Shown: positions 1-7,926 of the stretch, in pieces
Position numbering within the stretch: the stretch's first letter is position 1
How the letters are laid out: every line of letters begins with the position of its first letter
Source: Fimbriimonadales bacterium
GTDB taxonomy: Bacteria > Armatimonadota > Fimbriimonadia > Fimbriimonadales > GBS-DC
NCBI GenBank assembly: GCA_026416655.1
Contig: JAOAES010000197.1
Span: forward strand, 1-21,510
Reading direction: 5' to 3'
Length of the DNA stretch: 21,510 bases
The notes under the pieces: model-generated
What the model was told of the DNA's origin: nothing
The model's input: only the letters and a program-made list of their open reading frames with translations
Database searches by the model: none
Position numbers and translations under genes: made by a program

Positions 1-819
1 TTCCTCAAAGTGGATAAAATCGGCGCGGTGGAGCCGTGGGAACCGTCGTTCTACGCCATCGCCGAGGGGTGCGATGTGGTCGGCGAATACATCGATACGG
101 GGCTACCCTCGCTCGCCGTGTGCGACCACAGGACCTGGAAAGCGGTCTTTCTGGGCGAGCGACGCCTCACGCCCGAACTGGTGCGCTCGCTCGTGCGTTG
201 GGCGGGCGGGCACATCTGGCTGGATACGAACGACCTTGTGCAGGCGCGCTACCCATGGGTGCATGTGCATGCCCGCAAAGGCGGCGCGCGCACCCTGCAG
301 TTCCCGATGCCCCTCAGCGTCTATGATACGACTGAGAGCGAGCTGGTCGCCGAGAGCGTGATGGAGCATACGCTTTACCTGCAGGAGGGCGAGAGCCGTC
401 TGCTGCTCGCCGCGCCGCACGAGCAACTGCTCAAACTGCTACAGGGCGAACCGATAGAGCTGGAGCCGTACTTCCAGCTCATCGAGACGCCCGCAGAGCC
501 GGAGCCTGCCGAGACGCCCGCGCCCGTTCCTGAACCCGATTGGGAGGAGCCGGTGCTGGAGCCTATCGCGCTGGAGGAGTCGCCCTTCGAGCCAATCGAG
601 GCGGAGACGCTTTCTGAAGAGACGCCGATGGAAGAGTCTGTTGCGCCCGTCGCGCCGTCGGACACGCCCCCTCCCAATCCGCGTTCTCGAAAGCGTGCGC
701 GCAACAATCGTCGCGGCAAGCCCGCGCGCCCCACGAAGCAGGAGACCGCGCCCCGCGCTACGCCCGCCGAGACGCCGATAATCGCCGTGCAGTGGCGGCG
801 CACCTCCGAGGAGTCGTAA
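1..819 (+). CDS. Unknown protein, 3' end of a gene cut by the window edge
   Basis: The frame is open from base 1 (F-L-K then V-D-K), so the GTG at 10 is probably not the real start and the N-terminus is missing. The first ~145 visible residues look like folded protein, with a segment around 'GGHIWLDTND' and 'VHVHARKGG' followed by a beta-rich stretch ending 'GESRLLLAAP'. This is faintly reminiscent of the C-terminal beta domains of some glycoside hydrolases, but I cannot assign a family. From about residue 150 it becomes a low-complexity Pro/Glu-rich linker, then a basic Arg/Lys/Asn-rich patch near residues 225-245. The stop at 817-819 lies one base before hisF, so the two are probably co-transcribed. 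The hisF ribosome-binding sequence (GAGGAG) lies inside this gene's last codons. Function is unknown. Confidence 0.7.
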   Translation, partial: FLKVDKIGAVEPWEPSFYAIAEGCDVVGEYIDTGLPSLAVCDHRTWKAVFLGERRLTPELVRSLVRWAGGHIWLDTNDLVQARYPWVHVHARKGGARTLQFPMPLSVYDTTESELVAESVMEHTLYLQEGESRLLLAAPHEQLLKLLQGEPIELEPYFQLIETPAEPEPAETPAPVPEPDWEEPVLEPIALEESPFEPIEAETLSEETPMEESVAPVAPSDTPPPNPRSRKRARNNRRGKPARPTKQETAPRATPAETPIIAVQWRRTSEES

Positions 820-820
820 C

Positions 821-1606
821 ATGGCGTCCGCCGAGACCCGACGCATCATTCCCTGCCTCGACATCAAAAACGGGCGCGTGGTGAAAGGCGTGCAGTTTGT
901 GGGGCTGCGCGATGCGGGCGACCCTGTCGAACTCGCGCGCCTGTATGACCGCGAAGGCGCAGACGAGCTGGTCTTTCTGGACATCACCGCCAGCCACGAG
1001 CGGCGCGCCCCCGTGTTCGAACTCGCCGCGCGCGTGGCAGAGCAGGTGTTCATCCCCTTCACCGTCGGTGGGGGCATCCGCACGCTCGACGATATCCGCG
1101 CGATTCTGCACGCAGGCGCGGACAAAGTGAGTCTAAACACCGTCGCCGTCGAGAACCCCACACTGATTACGCAGGCGGCGGAGCAGTTCGGCAGTCAGTG
1201 CGTGGTGGTCGCCATCGACGCACGCTGGAACGGCGAATTCTACGAAGTCTATACGCACGGCGGACGCACGCCCACAGGACTGAACGCCGTCGAGTGGGCG
1301 CAGCGAGTCGTCGAGCTGGGAGCGGGCGAGATTCTGCTGACCAGCATGGATCGCGACGGCGCACAGGTTGGCTACGAACTCACGCTCACGCGCCTTGTGG
1401 CTGATGCTGTGTCGGTGCCTGTCATCGCTTCAGGGGGCGCGGGCAAGCCTGAACACCTCTACGACGCTCTGGTGGAGGGGCGTGCCGCCGCCGCGCTCGT
1501 CGCCTCCATCGTCCACGACGGTGTTTATACGATTAGCGATCTGAAACAGTACCTTCACGCGCACGGCGTCCCGGTACGCTTGAATCATGCGTGCCACGCT
1601 CGATGA
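821..1606 (+). CDS. hisF: Imidazole glycerol phosphate synthase, cyclase subunit HisF
   Basis: HisF is the cyclase half of the cytoplasmic HisF-HisH enzyme. It uses ammonia from HisH to turn PRFAR into imidazole glycerol phosphate and AICAR, linking histidine and purine synthesis. The 261-residue product has the family's (beta/alpha)8 signature: 'IIPCLDIKNGRVVKG' at the N-terminus, 'VGGGIRTLDDI' near residue 82, and 'ASGGAG' near the C-terminal phosphate site. The two catalytic aspartates are visible as Asp14 (CLDI) and Asp133 (AIDA). Length is normal for HisF (about 250-260). The ATG at 821 follows a GAGGAG Shine-Dalgarno sequence located in the end of the upstream gene. No other his gene is in the window, so the pathway is not clustered here. 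The identification is firm. Confidence 0.97.
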   Translation: MASAETRRIIPCLDIKNGRVVKGVQFVGLRDAGDPVELARLYDREGADELVFLDITASHERRAPVFELAARVAEQVFIPFTVGGGIRTLDDIRAILHAGADKVSLNTVAVENPTLITQAAEQFGSQCVVVAIDARWNGEFYEVYTHGGRTPTGLNAVEWAQRVVELGAGEILLTSMDRDGAQVGYELTLTRLVADAVSVPVIASGGAGKPEHLYDALVEGRAAAALVASIVHDGVYTISDLKQYLHAHGVPVRLNHACHAR

Positions 1607-1750
1607 GCAACATATAGCCCCTGTGCTTGATGTCGTCGGGACGCCGACGCCTGTTTCCCTTGTGGCGCAGGGCATTATGCAGCGACTCCATCCCAAGTAG
1701 GAATCTCTCACGCTATGCCGAACCTCTGTTCGCAGGCGAGGAGAGATTTT

Positions 1751-3037
1751 ATGGAGAGACGAGAGAACGCTTTCGTAATTGCGTTTCGCGTGTTGCTGGA
1801 GCGTCCCACTCTGGCGGTGATGATGTTTCTGCAGTACGCCATCTGGGGCACCTGGTCGGTGGCGTTGGCGGGCTATCTGGAAAAGGAACTCGGCTTCACG
1901 GGGCTGGGACTGGCGTTGATTTACAACGCGCTCCCGCTAATGAGCCTGATTGTGCCCTTTACGGCGGGGCAGGTGGCAGACCGCTTTATGCCCGCGCAGT
2001 ATGCGCTCGCACTGTTCCACCTGCTGGGCGGCGGCTTGCTGATTGCGCTTGCCTTCCAGCGCGAGCTGATGCCGATGACCGCGCTGATGCTGGGCTACGC
2101 CTTCTTCTATGCCCCGACGCTCGCCCTGTCCAACTCCGTCGCGTTCCGCAACCTGAAAAACCCCGAAATCGAGTTCGGTCCGATTCGTGTGTGGGGCACA
2201 ATTGGCTGGATTGTGGCGAACCTCGTGGTAGGATTTGTGCGCTCCAACTTCGGCTCGTTGCAGTGGGGCTTTATCGACGTGTTTGCGCTGGCGGGCGGGA
2301 TTTCGCTCCTGGCGGCGTTGGCGTGTCTGGCTCTGCCGCACACACCGCCCTCAAAGGAGGCAAGCGACCCGCTGGCGTTCACCAAAGCGTTCAGCCTGCT
2401 GCGCGATCCGAACTATCGCGTGTTTTTCATCATCGCGCTAATTGTGGCGACCGAGTTGCCCCTGTACTATGTGCTGACCTTCCCATTCCTGCAGGCGGCG
2501 GGCGGAGGAGTTGGCATCACAGACAAGAATCTGCCCTCGTGGATGACGATTGCTCAGATTGCTGAAATCTTCACCATCGCGTTCATGCTGCCCGCCGTGC
2601 TGCCGATATGGGGCGTGCGCAAGACGATGTTGCTGGGAATCTTCGCATGGCCCGCGCGGTATGCGGTCTTCGCGCTCGCTTGGGCGTTTCACCAGACCGC
2701 GCCGTGGACGGTGTGGCTCGCCGTCGCCTCGCTCGCGCTGCACGGCTTTTGCTACGTGTTCTTCTTCGTGGTGGCGTTCATCTACACCGACAGCGTCGCC
2801 CCGCGCGATGTGCGCTCCTCCGCGCAGGCGTTGATTAATGTGGCGGTGCTGGGCGTCGGAATGCTGATTGGCGGCTTCTTCGCGGGCTGGCTGAAGGACT
2901 TCTTCACGCAGGACGGCGTGACGAACTACACAATGGTGTTCCTCGTGCCGACAGTGATTACGATAGTGGCAGGGATTGCCTTCGCCGCGCTGTTCCGTGA
3001 GAAGCCCGCAGGAGAAACGGCGATTCAGGCGAACTAA
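1751..3037 (+). CDS. MFS transporter, nucleoside:H+ symporter-like
   Basis: This is a 12-helix inner-membrane transporter of the major facilitator superfamily. The opening 'MMFLQYAIWGTWSVALAGYL' and the 'LALSNSVAFRNLKNPE..FGPIRVWGTIGWIVAN' region are characteristic of the nucleoside:H+ symporter group (NupG/XapB/YegT-like). The substrate is therefore most likely a nucleoside or related small molecule, but this is inferred from family resemblance only. I place the start at the ATG at 1751 because a strong purine-rich Shine-Dalgarno (GGCGAGGAGAG) precedes it. An in-frame ATG at 1715 would add 12 polar residues and lacks such a site. The product is 428 residues, normal for the family. The gene is followed within 13 bp by an interspersed palindrome and then by a small membrane-protein gene on the same strand. 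Confidence 0.88.
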   Translation: MERRENAFVIAFRVLLERPTLAVMMFLQYAIWGTWSVALAGYLEKELGFTGLGLALIYNALPLMSLIVPFTAGQVADRFMPAQYALALFHLLGGGLLIALAFQRELMPMTALMLGYAFFYAPTLALSNSVAFRNLKNPEIEFGPIRVWGTIGWIVANLVVGFVRSNFGSLQWGFIDVFALAGGISLLAALACLALPHTPPSKEASDPLAFTKAFSLLRDPNYRVFFIIALIVATELPLYYVLTFPFLQAAGGGVGITDKNLPSWMTIAQIAEIFTIAFMLPAVLPIWGVRKTMLLGIFAWPARYAVFALAWAFHQTAPWTVWLAVASLALHGFCYVFFFVVAFIYTDSVAPRDVRSSAQALINVAVLGVGMLIGGFFAGWLKDFFTQDGVTNYTMVFLVPTVITIVAGIAFAALFREKPAGETAIQAN

Positions 3038-3050
3038 ACACTGGCTTGGG

Positions 3051-3120
3051 GATTCCTCGCACCGCTCGGAATGACATACACCCCCTGCAACCCGTGTCAT
3101 TCCGAGCGGAGCGAGGAATC
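3051..3120. repeat. Interspersed palindrome between the MFS gene and the PH-like gene
   Basis: The 26-bp arms (3051-3076 and 3095-3120) are complementary with one mismatch: GATTCCTCGC.CCGCTCGGAATGACA against its inverse. The loop is 18 bases. The same family recurs at 17507-17582. A possible half-site, AGGAATCTCTC, is at 1699-1710 upstream of the MFS gene. Confidence 0.88.
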
Positions 3121-3134
3121 TGGGCGTTCAAACG

Positions 3135-3608
3135 ATGAGCAGCGAACCGACGGTTTTGCGGTGGCAGGTACACTTGGCGCGGCGGCAGCCGGAGCGGTTG
3201 CCGGTGATTCTGCTCGCGCTCGTCGGGACGCCGGTGCTGGGCGCGTGGCTGATGGGACACTGGATTTTCGGGCTGGCGGCGCTGTGGATGCTCTGGAGCG
3301 CAACGGCAGACTTCTTGCTGCCCATCCGCTATGAAGCCGACTCGGAAGGCGTGCGCCAGCGCGGCTGGTCGCCCCGCATGATGCGCTGGGAGAAAGTGAA
3401 GCGCGTGGTGTGGGGCGAGGATGGCGTGCTGCTTAGCCCGTTCCCGCATCCGTCGCGTCTGAACGCCTATCGAGGCGTGTTTCTGTGGTACGGCGATTAC
3501 CGCGCCGAAGTAGAAGCCCTCGTGCGCACACACTGCGCCCACGCGCTGGGCGAGACGAAACCGAAAAAGAAGCGGCGCCGCGACACAGACGCGCCTGCCC
3601 GAGCATAG
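3135..3608 (+). CDS. Small membrane protein with a PH-like domain
   Basis: The 157-residue product has two hydrophobic segments (about residues 23-42 and 43-63, 'LPVILLALVGTPVLGAWLM' and 'WIFGLAALWMLWSATADFLL'). A soluble part follows, reading 'IRYEADSEGVRQRGWSPRMMRWEKVKRVVW'. That pattern (a buried strand, 'G..xR', then 'W..V..V') resembles bacterial pleckstrin-homology-like domains found in small membrane proteins. The C-terminus is a Lys/Arg-rich tail. Function is unknown. The ATG at 3135 has no clear Shine-Dalgarno; the 26-bp-arm palindrome at 3051-3120 ends 14 bp before it. The gene converges on rpoN with only 11 bp between the stop codons. I am confident it is a real gene and only moderately confident of the PH-like fold. 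Confidence 0.75.
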   Translation: MSSEPTVLRWQVHLARRQPERLPVILLALVGTPVLGAWLMGHWIFGLAALWMLWSATADFLLPIRYEADSEGVRQRGWSPRMMRWEKVKRVVWGEDGVLLSPFPHPSRLNAYRGVFLWYGDYRAEVEALVRTHCAHALGETKPKKKRRRDTDAPARA

Positions 3609-3619
3609 ATGAACCACGC

Positions 3620-5011
3620 TCACCCCACCAGCCGCTGCCGCTCACGCCAGTGGGAAGACAGAATGTTATGGCGATGGCGATACTTAGTGACGGTGCGCCG
3701 GGCGACCTCGATGCCCATCTCCGCAAGTTTCTCGGCAATCTCGGCGTCGGTGAGGCGGTTGCCCGCGCGCTCATGTTGCTCCAGAATCTGCTCAATCAAC
3801 ATCGCCGTGCGATAGGAGGCGTCAAAGAAGACATCGAGCTGCACCATCTTGCCGCTGGGGAGCTGCAGCCACTTGTTGCGCACGGCGCGTCCGACCGTGG
3901 AGCGATGCAGCCCAGTCGCCTGCGCCACCTCCACGCGCGTCATCGGTTGCAGAAACCGCGCGTCGCTGGTCATCAGGAAGCCATACTGACGCTGCGCTAT
4001 CGCCTCCATAATCCGTTTGAGGGTCTGGTAGCGTTGCTGCAACGCTTGCAGGAAGATGCGGGCGCGCCCCAGGTAGTGCTGGATATGCTCGCGCTCGTCC
4101 GCACTGCAGCGCAAACTCCCTTGATTCAGGCGCATCGCCTGCTCTAAGTAGGCGGGGCTGAGGCGGAGCGAGTCGCCCGGCGCGCCGCGAATCTCGATAT
4201 GCAACCCACTTTGCGACACGCGCACGATAATGTCGGGTTCCTGCGCCATGTTCTGTTCGCTGGACAGCTCTTTGCTTCCCAAATCGCTTGCAGGATAGGG
4301 TCTTAGCTCGCTGCGGATGAAGCTTCTCACCTGCGCCAGATCCTCGACGCTCAGGCGGAGCCTCCGCTGGAGCTTTTCCCAGCGCCCGCTCACAAACTCC
4401 TCCCAGCCGCTCCGCAGCACGGCGCGAGTCCATTCCAATACTTCAGGGTCATAGTCGTCGGGGGCTTGCTGAAGTGCGTCCATCTGCAGCAGCAAGCACT
4501 CTTGAAGGGTACGCGCTCCGACGCCAGGCGGGTCGCACTGCTGGAGCAACGCAACGACCTGCTCCACCGCCTCCGGCTCGGCGTTCAGGTAGAGCGCAAT
4601 CTCCTCTACCTCCGCGCGCAGGTAGCCGTTCTCGTCCAGCGACTCGACCAGATGCTCGGCAATAGACCAGAGTTCAGGGGGGGTCATCAAGCGGAGTTGC
4701 CCGCGCACATGGTCTTTCAAATCCATCGGCGGGATCGCGAGGCGGGCGTCGAACCAATCGTCGAAGTCGCTTTCGTCCGTCGGATTGGGCGAGTCGGCAT
4801 CGAGTGAGAGCAGCGGCGCAGGGGCGACGACTCGGATGCGCTCTTCATCGGCAGACTCCAGCGCGGGGTTCTCCTCCAGCTCCTGCTCGATAAGCTTCTG
4901 GAGTTCCTCGCTGTTGAGAGTCAGCATTCGCGCCAGCATCTTCAGCCCCAGACTGGCTTGCGGCGCGGTTCTGACCTCCACGCGCGTCTGCGTCTGCACT
5001 CGATTCATCAT
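3620..5011 (-). CDS. rpoN: RNA polymerase sigma-54 factor RpoN
   Basis: Sigma-54 directs RNA polymerase to -24/-12 promoters and needs an AAA+ activator to open them. The 463-residue product shows the family layout. Region I is Gln/Leu-rich at the N-terminus ('LTLNSEELQKLIEQELEENP'), followed by an acidic region II (residues ~65-90). The core-binding region contains 'LDENGYL' (125-131) and 'CDPPGVGARTLQECLLLQ' (159-176). A helix-turn-helix lies near 358-379, and the RPN box appears as ARRTVTKYRH at 437-446, close to the consensus. The start has two adjacent ATG codons; the first (5011) is preceded by AGAGGTC. It is the last gene of a probable folC-mnmE-GGDEF-rpoN operon, 53 bp after the GGDEF gene. 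No enhancer-binding activator is in the window. Identification is firm. Confidence 0.96.
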   Translation of the reverse strand: MMNRVQTQTRVEVRTAPQASLGLKMLARMLTLNSEELQKLIEQELEENPALESADEERIRVVAPAPLLSLDADSPNPTDESDFDDWFDARLAIPPMDLKDHVRGQLRLMTPPELWSIAEHLVESLDENGYLRAEVEEIALYLNAEPEAVEQVVALLQQCDPPGVGARTLQECLLLQMDALQQAPDDYDPEVLEWTRAVLRSGWEEFVSGRWEKLQRRLRLSVEDLAQVRSFIRSELRPYPASDLGSKELSSEQNMAQEPDIIVRVSQSGLHIEIRGAPGDSLRLSPAYLEQAMRLNQGSLRCSADEREHIQHYLGRARIFLQALQQRYQTLKRIMEAIAQRQYGFLMTSDARFLQPMTRVEVAQATGLHRSTVGRAVRNKWLQLPSGKMVQLDVFFDASYRTAMLIEQILEQHERAGNRLTDAEIAEKLAEMGIEVARRTVTKYRHRHNILSSHWRERQRLVG

Positions 5012-5064
5012 GGCTCTGACCTCTTTTTAACGGCTTAGGTTCCTGCTCGGCGTCGTTTTTCCTG

Positions 5065-6444
5065 CTACGCCGCTTTGAGCAGCAAGCGATAGTCCCAGAC
5101 TTCGACGCGATTGCGCCCGTTCTTTTTCGCCTGATAGAGCGCCTGGTCGGCGGCTTCGATGAGTTCCTGCCGCGTCTCCATATCGGGGCGCAGGCTGGCG
5201 ACCCCAAAGCTGCCTGTGATGGGGCGGAGCGCCCACGGAACAGATTCCACCGCGCGACGCAGGCGTTCCGCGACCATCGCCGCGCTCTCCGAGTCGGCGT
5301 GCGGCAACACAATCACGAACTCCTCGCCCCCATACCGCGCCACCATATCCTCCCCCCGAATATGCTCCCTCAAGACCTGCGCCACCGTGCGCAGCACCTC
5401 GTCGCCCGCCTGATGCCCAAAAGTGTCGTTGTACTGCTTGAAATGGTCAACATCCATCAACACCAGCGAGAGCGGATGCTTGTTGCGCATCGCGAGCTGG
5501 AACTGCTCCTCGAGGTAATCCTGAAACGCGCGATGATTGTGTAGCCCCGTCAGACCGTCGGTCACGGCAAGGTTCTGCAGCTTCTGGTTCAACGCCTTGA
5601 GTTGGTTCTCGTACTCCACACGATAGGTCACGTCCACTACCGATACAATCGCGCCTACGACCTCGCGCAGCGCGTTGCGAATGGGGAATGCACTACGAAT
5701 GACATAGTGAAGTTTTCCTTCCCGATCGTAGTCCTCTGACTCGATGCCTGAGATAATCGCGCCTTGCATGACATGCTGCAGCATTTCGTGCAGCTTCGAC
5801 GCCGACGCGCCGCGAAACACCTTCTCATAAAAGGGATGGAACAGCACCTCTTCTTTAGTGTAGCCATAGAGTTGCTGCGCCGCGAGGTTCCATTCGTGGA
5901 TGACGCCCTCCATGTCCACCGTAAAGCACGCGACCGGTACATGTTCGAACAGCTCCGAGAATCGTCGGTTCGCATGCTCTATCAGGCGATAGGACTGCTG
6001 AAGGCTTTCGTTCTGGCTCTGCAGTTCCTCGTTGAGGTCTTGGAGTTGCTGCTTTTGTAGTTGGAGGGAGGCTTCCGCCTGCAGGATGCGCTCCGCAACA
6101 CGCAGATTCGCCTGCAGTTCGGCGGTATCGAGCGGTTTACTCAGGAAGGCGTCTGCGCCCGCCTCCAACGCTTGCAGTTTATCTTCCTTTTGTCCCCGTG
6201 CTGTGAGCATCATGAGGTAGGTGTAGCGTGCGTCGGTAAGGCTCCGAATAGCGCGGCATAACTCCAGCCCGTTCATTTCGGGCATTTCCCAGTCGGTAAT
6301 CACGATGGGCGTAGGGTCGGCTTGGTACGCCCGCCACGCCGCACCGCCATCAGGAACGGCAATAACCTCGTAGCCCAGTTGGCGCAGGTTGCGCTCCAGC
6401 ACCTTCAGCGCGACCGCGCTGTCCTCCGCAATTAATACTCGCAT
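5065..6444 (-). CDS. Response regulator with PAS and GGDEF domains (diguanylate cyclase)
   Basis: This cytoplasmic 459-residue protein probably makes cyclic di-GMP from two GTP under phosphorylation control. Residues 1-120 form a CheY-like receiver with acidic E7/D8, phospho-acceptor D51 (ITDWEMPEMNG), T81 and K103 (SKPL). A coiled coil rich in Gln/Leu/Glu spans about 120-155. A PAS domain covers roughly 157-275. The GGDEF domain starts at 'NLAVTDGLTGLHNHRAF' (291) and has an intact catalytic loop GGEEF at 372-376. An RxxD inhibitory site (R363-D366, RGED) lies five residues upstream, so product feedback is expected. The ATG at 6444 follows AGGTGGAG. It sits between mnmE (39 bp gap) and rpoN (53 bp gap) on the same strand. 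The partner kinase is not in the window. Confidence 0.95.
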   Translation of the reverse strand: MRVLIAEDSAVALKVLERNLRQLGYEVIAVPDGGAAWRAYQADPTPIVITDWEMPEMNGLELCRAIRSLTDARYTYLMMLTARGQKEDKLQALEAGADAFLSKPLDTAELQANLRVAERILQAEASLQLQKQQLQDLNEELQSQNESLQQSYRLIEHANRRFSELFEHVPVACFTVDMEGVIHEWNLAAQQLYGYTKEEVLFHPFYEKVFRGASASKLHEMLQHVMQGAIISGIESEDYDREGKLHYVIRSAFPIRNALREVVGAIVSVVDVTYRVEYENQLKALNQKLQNLAVTDGLTGLHNHRAFQDYLEEQFQLAMRNKHPLSLVLMDVDHFKQYNDTFGHQAGDEVLRTVAQVLREHIRGEDMVARYGGEEFVIVLPHADSESAAMVAERLRRAVESVPWALRPITGSFGVASLRPDMETRQELIEAADQALYQAKKNGRNRVEVWDYRLLLKAA

Positions 6445-6483
6445 GGCTCCACCTGTCTGTGGAGGAGTTATTCCATAATCAGG

Positions 6484-7901
6484 CTACTTTCCGATACAGA
6501 AGTCGCGAAAGATTCGATTCACCAGTTCCTCGTCCGCGCTCGCGCCTGTGATTTCGCCGAGGGCGAGCCACGCGCCGCGCAGGTCGACGGCGACGATGTC
6601 GGGCGACATGCCCGTGTGGAGCGATTCGAGAGCGTTATGCAGGTGTTGCCTCGCTTGCTCGACGGCGCGGATGTGTCGCTGGTGGGTGAGCGTGGGCGTC
6701 TCCTCGCCGACGCGCTGGAGCTGTAGGGCGTGCAGGATAGCCTGCTTGAGCGCGTCCAAGCCGTAGCCGGTGAGGGCAGAAATAGAGACGGTTGTGCCCT
6801 CACCCCTAACCCCCTCTCCCACGCTGTGGGAGAGGGGGAACTCCCCTCTCCCGCGTCGCGGGAGAGGGGCTGGGGGTGAGGGCTACACAAATCCACCTTA
6901 TTCCCCACCACCACCTTCGGCGTCTCCACAGGCAGACCCCGCAAAAGACGCACGTCCGCCTCATAATCGGGTGCGGACAGGTCGTACACGAACAGGATCA
7001 AATCCGCTCGTTCGGCGGCGCGGCGGGCGCGCTCAACGCCGATTTGCTCCACGACATCCGTGCTTTCGCGCAAGCCCGCCGTATCCAGAATCACAATGGG
7101 GACGCCTTCAATCTGGAAGCTCTCTTCAATCGTATCGCGGGTCGTGCCGGGGATGTCCGTTACGATAGCGCGCTCCTCGCCCAGCAGGGCGTTCAGCAGC
7201 GACGATTTACCGACATTTGGGCGTCCCACGATTGCCACGCGCGCGCCCTCGCGCAGGATTCGTCCTGTCCGCGCGCCCTGAAGCAGTGTCTCCAGCTCTT
7301 GAATCAGGCTCTGAATCGTCGGCGCGAGCGTCTGGGGGTCTAACTCGCCGATTTCCTCCGAGAAGTCGATATGCGCTTCCACGCTGGCGATGATGCCGAG
7401 CAGCGCATCACTGATTTGCTGTACCTGCCGGGAGAGTTTGCCCCCGTGGAGGGCGAGCGCGCTGCGCAGCTGGGCGTCTGAGCGAGCGCGTATCAGGTCG
7501 GCGACGGCTTCCGCCTGTGCGAGGTCTAACTTCCCGTTCAGGAACGCGCGCAGGGTGAACTCGCCAGGTTGTGCAACGCGCGCGCCCTGCCGACACGCCA
7601 GCTCCAGCACGCGCCGCAGCAGGTAGGGGCTGCCGTGGCAGTGTAGCTCGGCGACATCCTCGCCCGTGTAGCTGTGCGGCGCACAGAACGGTATCAGCAG
7701 GGCGCGATCCAGCGTCTCGCCTCTCTGGGGATCTACAATCGCCCCGAAGTAGACGCGATGGCTCTGCAGGGGCTTTCGGCTCACGCGCACGAATATCTGT
7801 TCGGCGAGTTCGATTGCCCCCGCGCCGCTGATTCGGATGACGCCTATCCCCCCCTCGCCCGGCGGCGTCGCTATCGCCGCGATGATATCGGAACGGGTCA
7901 T
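6484..7901 (-). pseudogene. mnmE: mnmE (tRNA-modification GTPase) interrupted and frameshifted by an 89-bp element
   Basis: MnmE works with MnmG to install the cmnm5/nm5 group on U34 of certain tRNAs. The first 339 codons (7901 to 6885) read as normal MnmE: the N-terminal folate-binding domain ('IAAIATPPGEGGIGVIRISG'), a helical domain, then G1 GRPNVGKS (226-233), G2 TTRD (253-256), G3 DTAG (273-276) and G4 NKVD (334-337). A palindromic element at 6796-6884 follows Cys339. The remaining 103 residues, with G5 'SISALTG' and the essential C-terminal CIGK, lie in the -1 frame (6795 to 6484). Deleting the 89 bp gives one continuous 442-residue protein reading NKVDLCTTVSISALTG, slightly shorter than the usual ~455. 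As written, the upstream frame runs on to 6519 with no MnmE similarity and lacks CIGK. It may be a pseudogene, a frameshifting gene, or carry an assembly error in the hairpins. Confidence 0.88.
6796..6884. repeat. 89-bp double-hairpin interspersed element inside mnmE
   Basis: The element begins GCCCTCACCCC and ends GGGGTGAGGGC(T), so its ends are inverted repeats. It contains two strong hairpins: CTCTCCCACGCTGTGGGAGAG and CTCTCCCGCGTCGCGGGAGAG. The same two hairpins recur in the element at 20414-20509, in inverted orientation on the + strand. In the mnmE reading direction one frame spells the 'SPHPQPLSR.AGEG' peptide, a well-known translation of a widespread bacterial palindromic repeat. Its length is 3n+2, which is what breaks mnmE. 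No clear target-site duplication is visible. Confidence 0.9.
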
Positions 7902-7926
7902 TATGAAAAATTGTACCTGCTGCCAA

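Noticed and set aside
439..1161. Long antisense open frames opposite hisF and other genes
   Set aside because: They are GC-driven mirror frames of well-identified genes, with no family motifs or ribosome-binding sites.
1587..1700. A 37-codon open frame overlapping the hisF end (MRATLDEQHIAPVLDVVG...)
   Set aside because: It starts inside hisF, has no Shine-Dalgarno and no recognisable similarity. Chance is the simpler reading.
6796..6884. Programmed ribosome bypass or -1 slippage across the mnmE element
   Set aside because: The codon before the element (TGT) has no matching landing triplet before ACA ACC, and no clean X XXY YYZ slippery heptamer lies in the upstream frame. Possible but unsupported by sequence.
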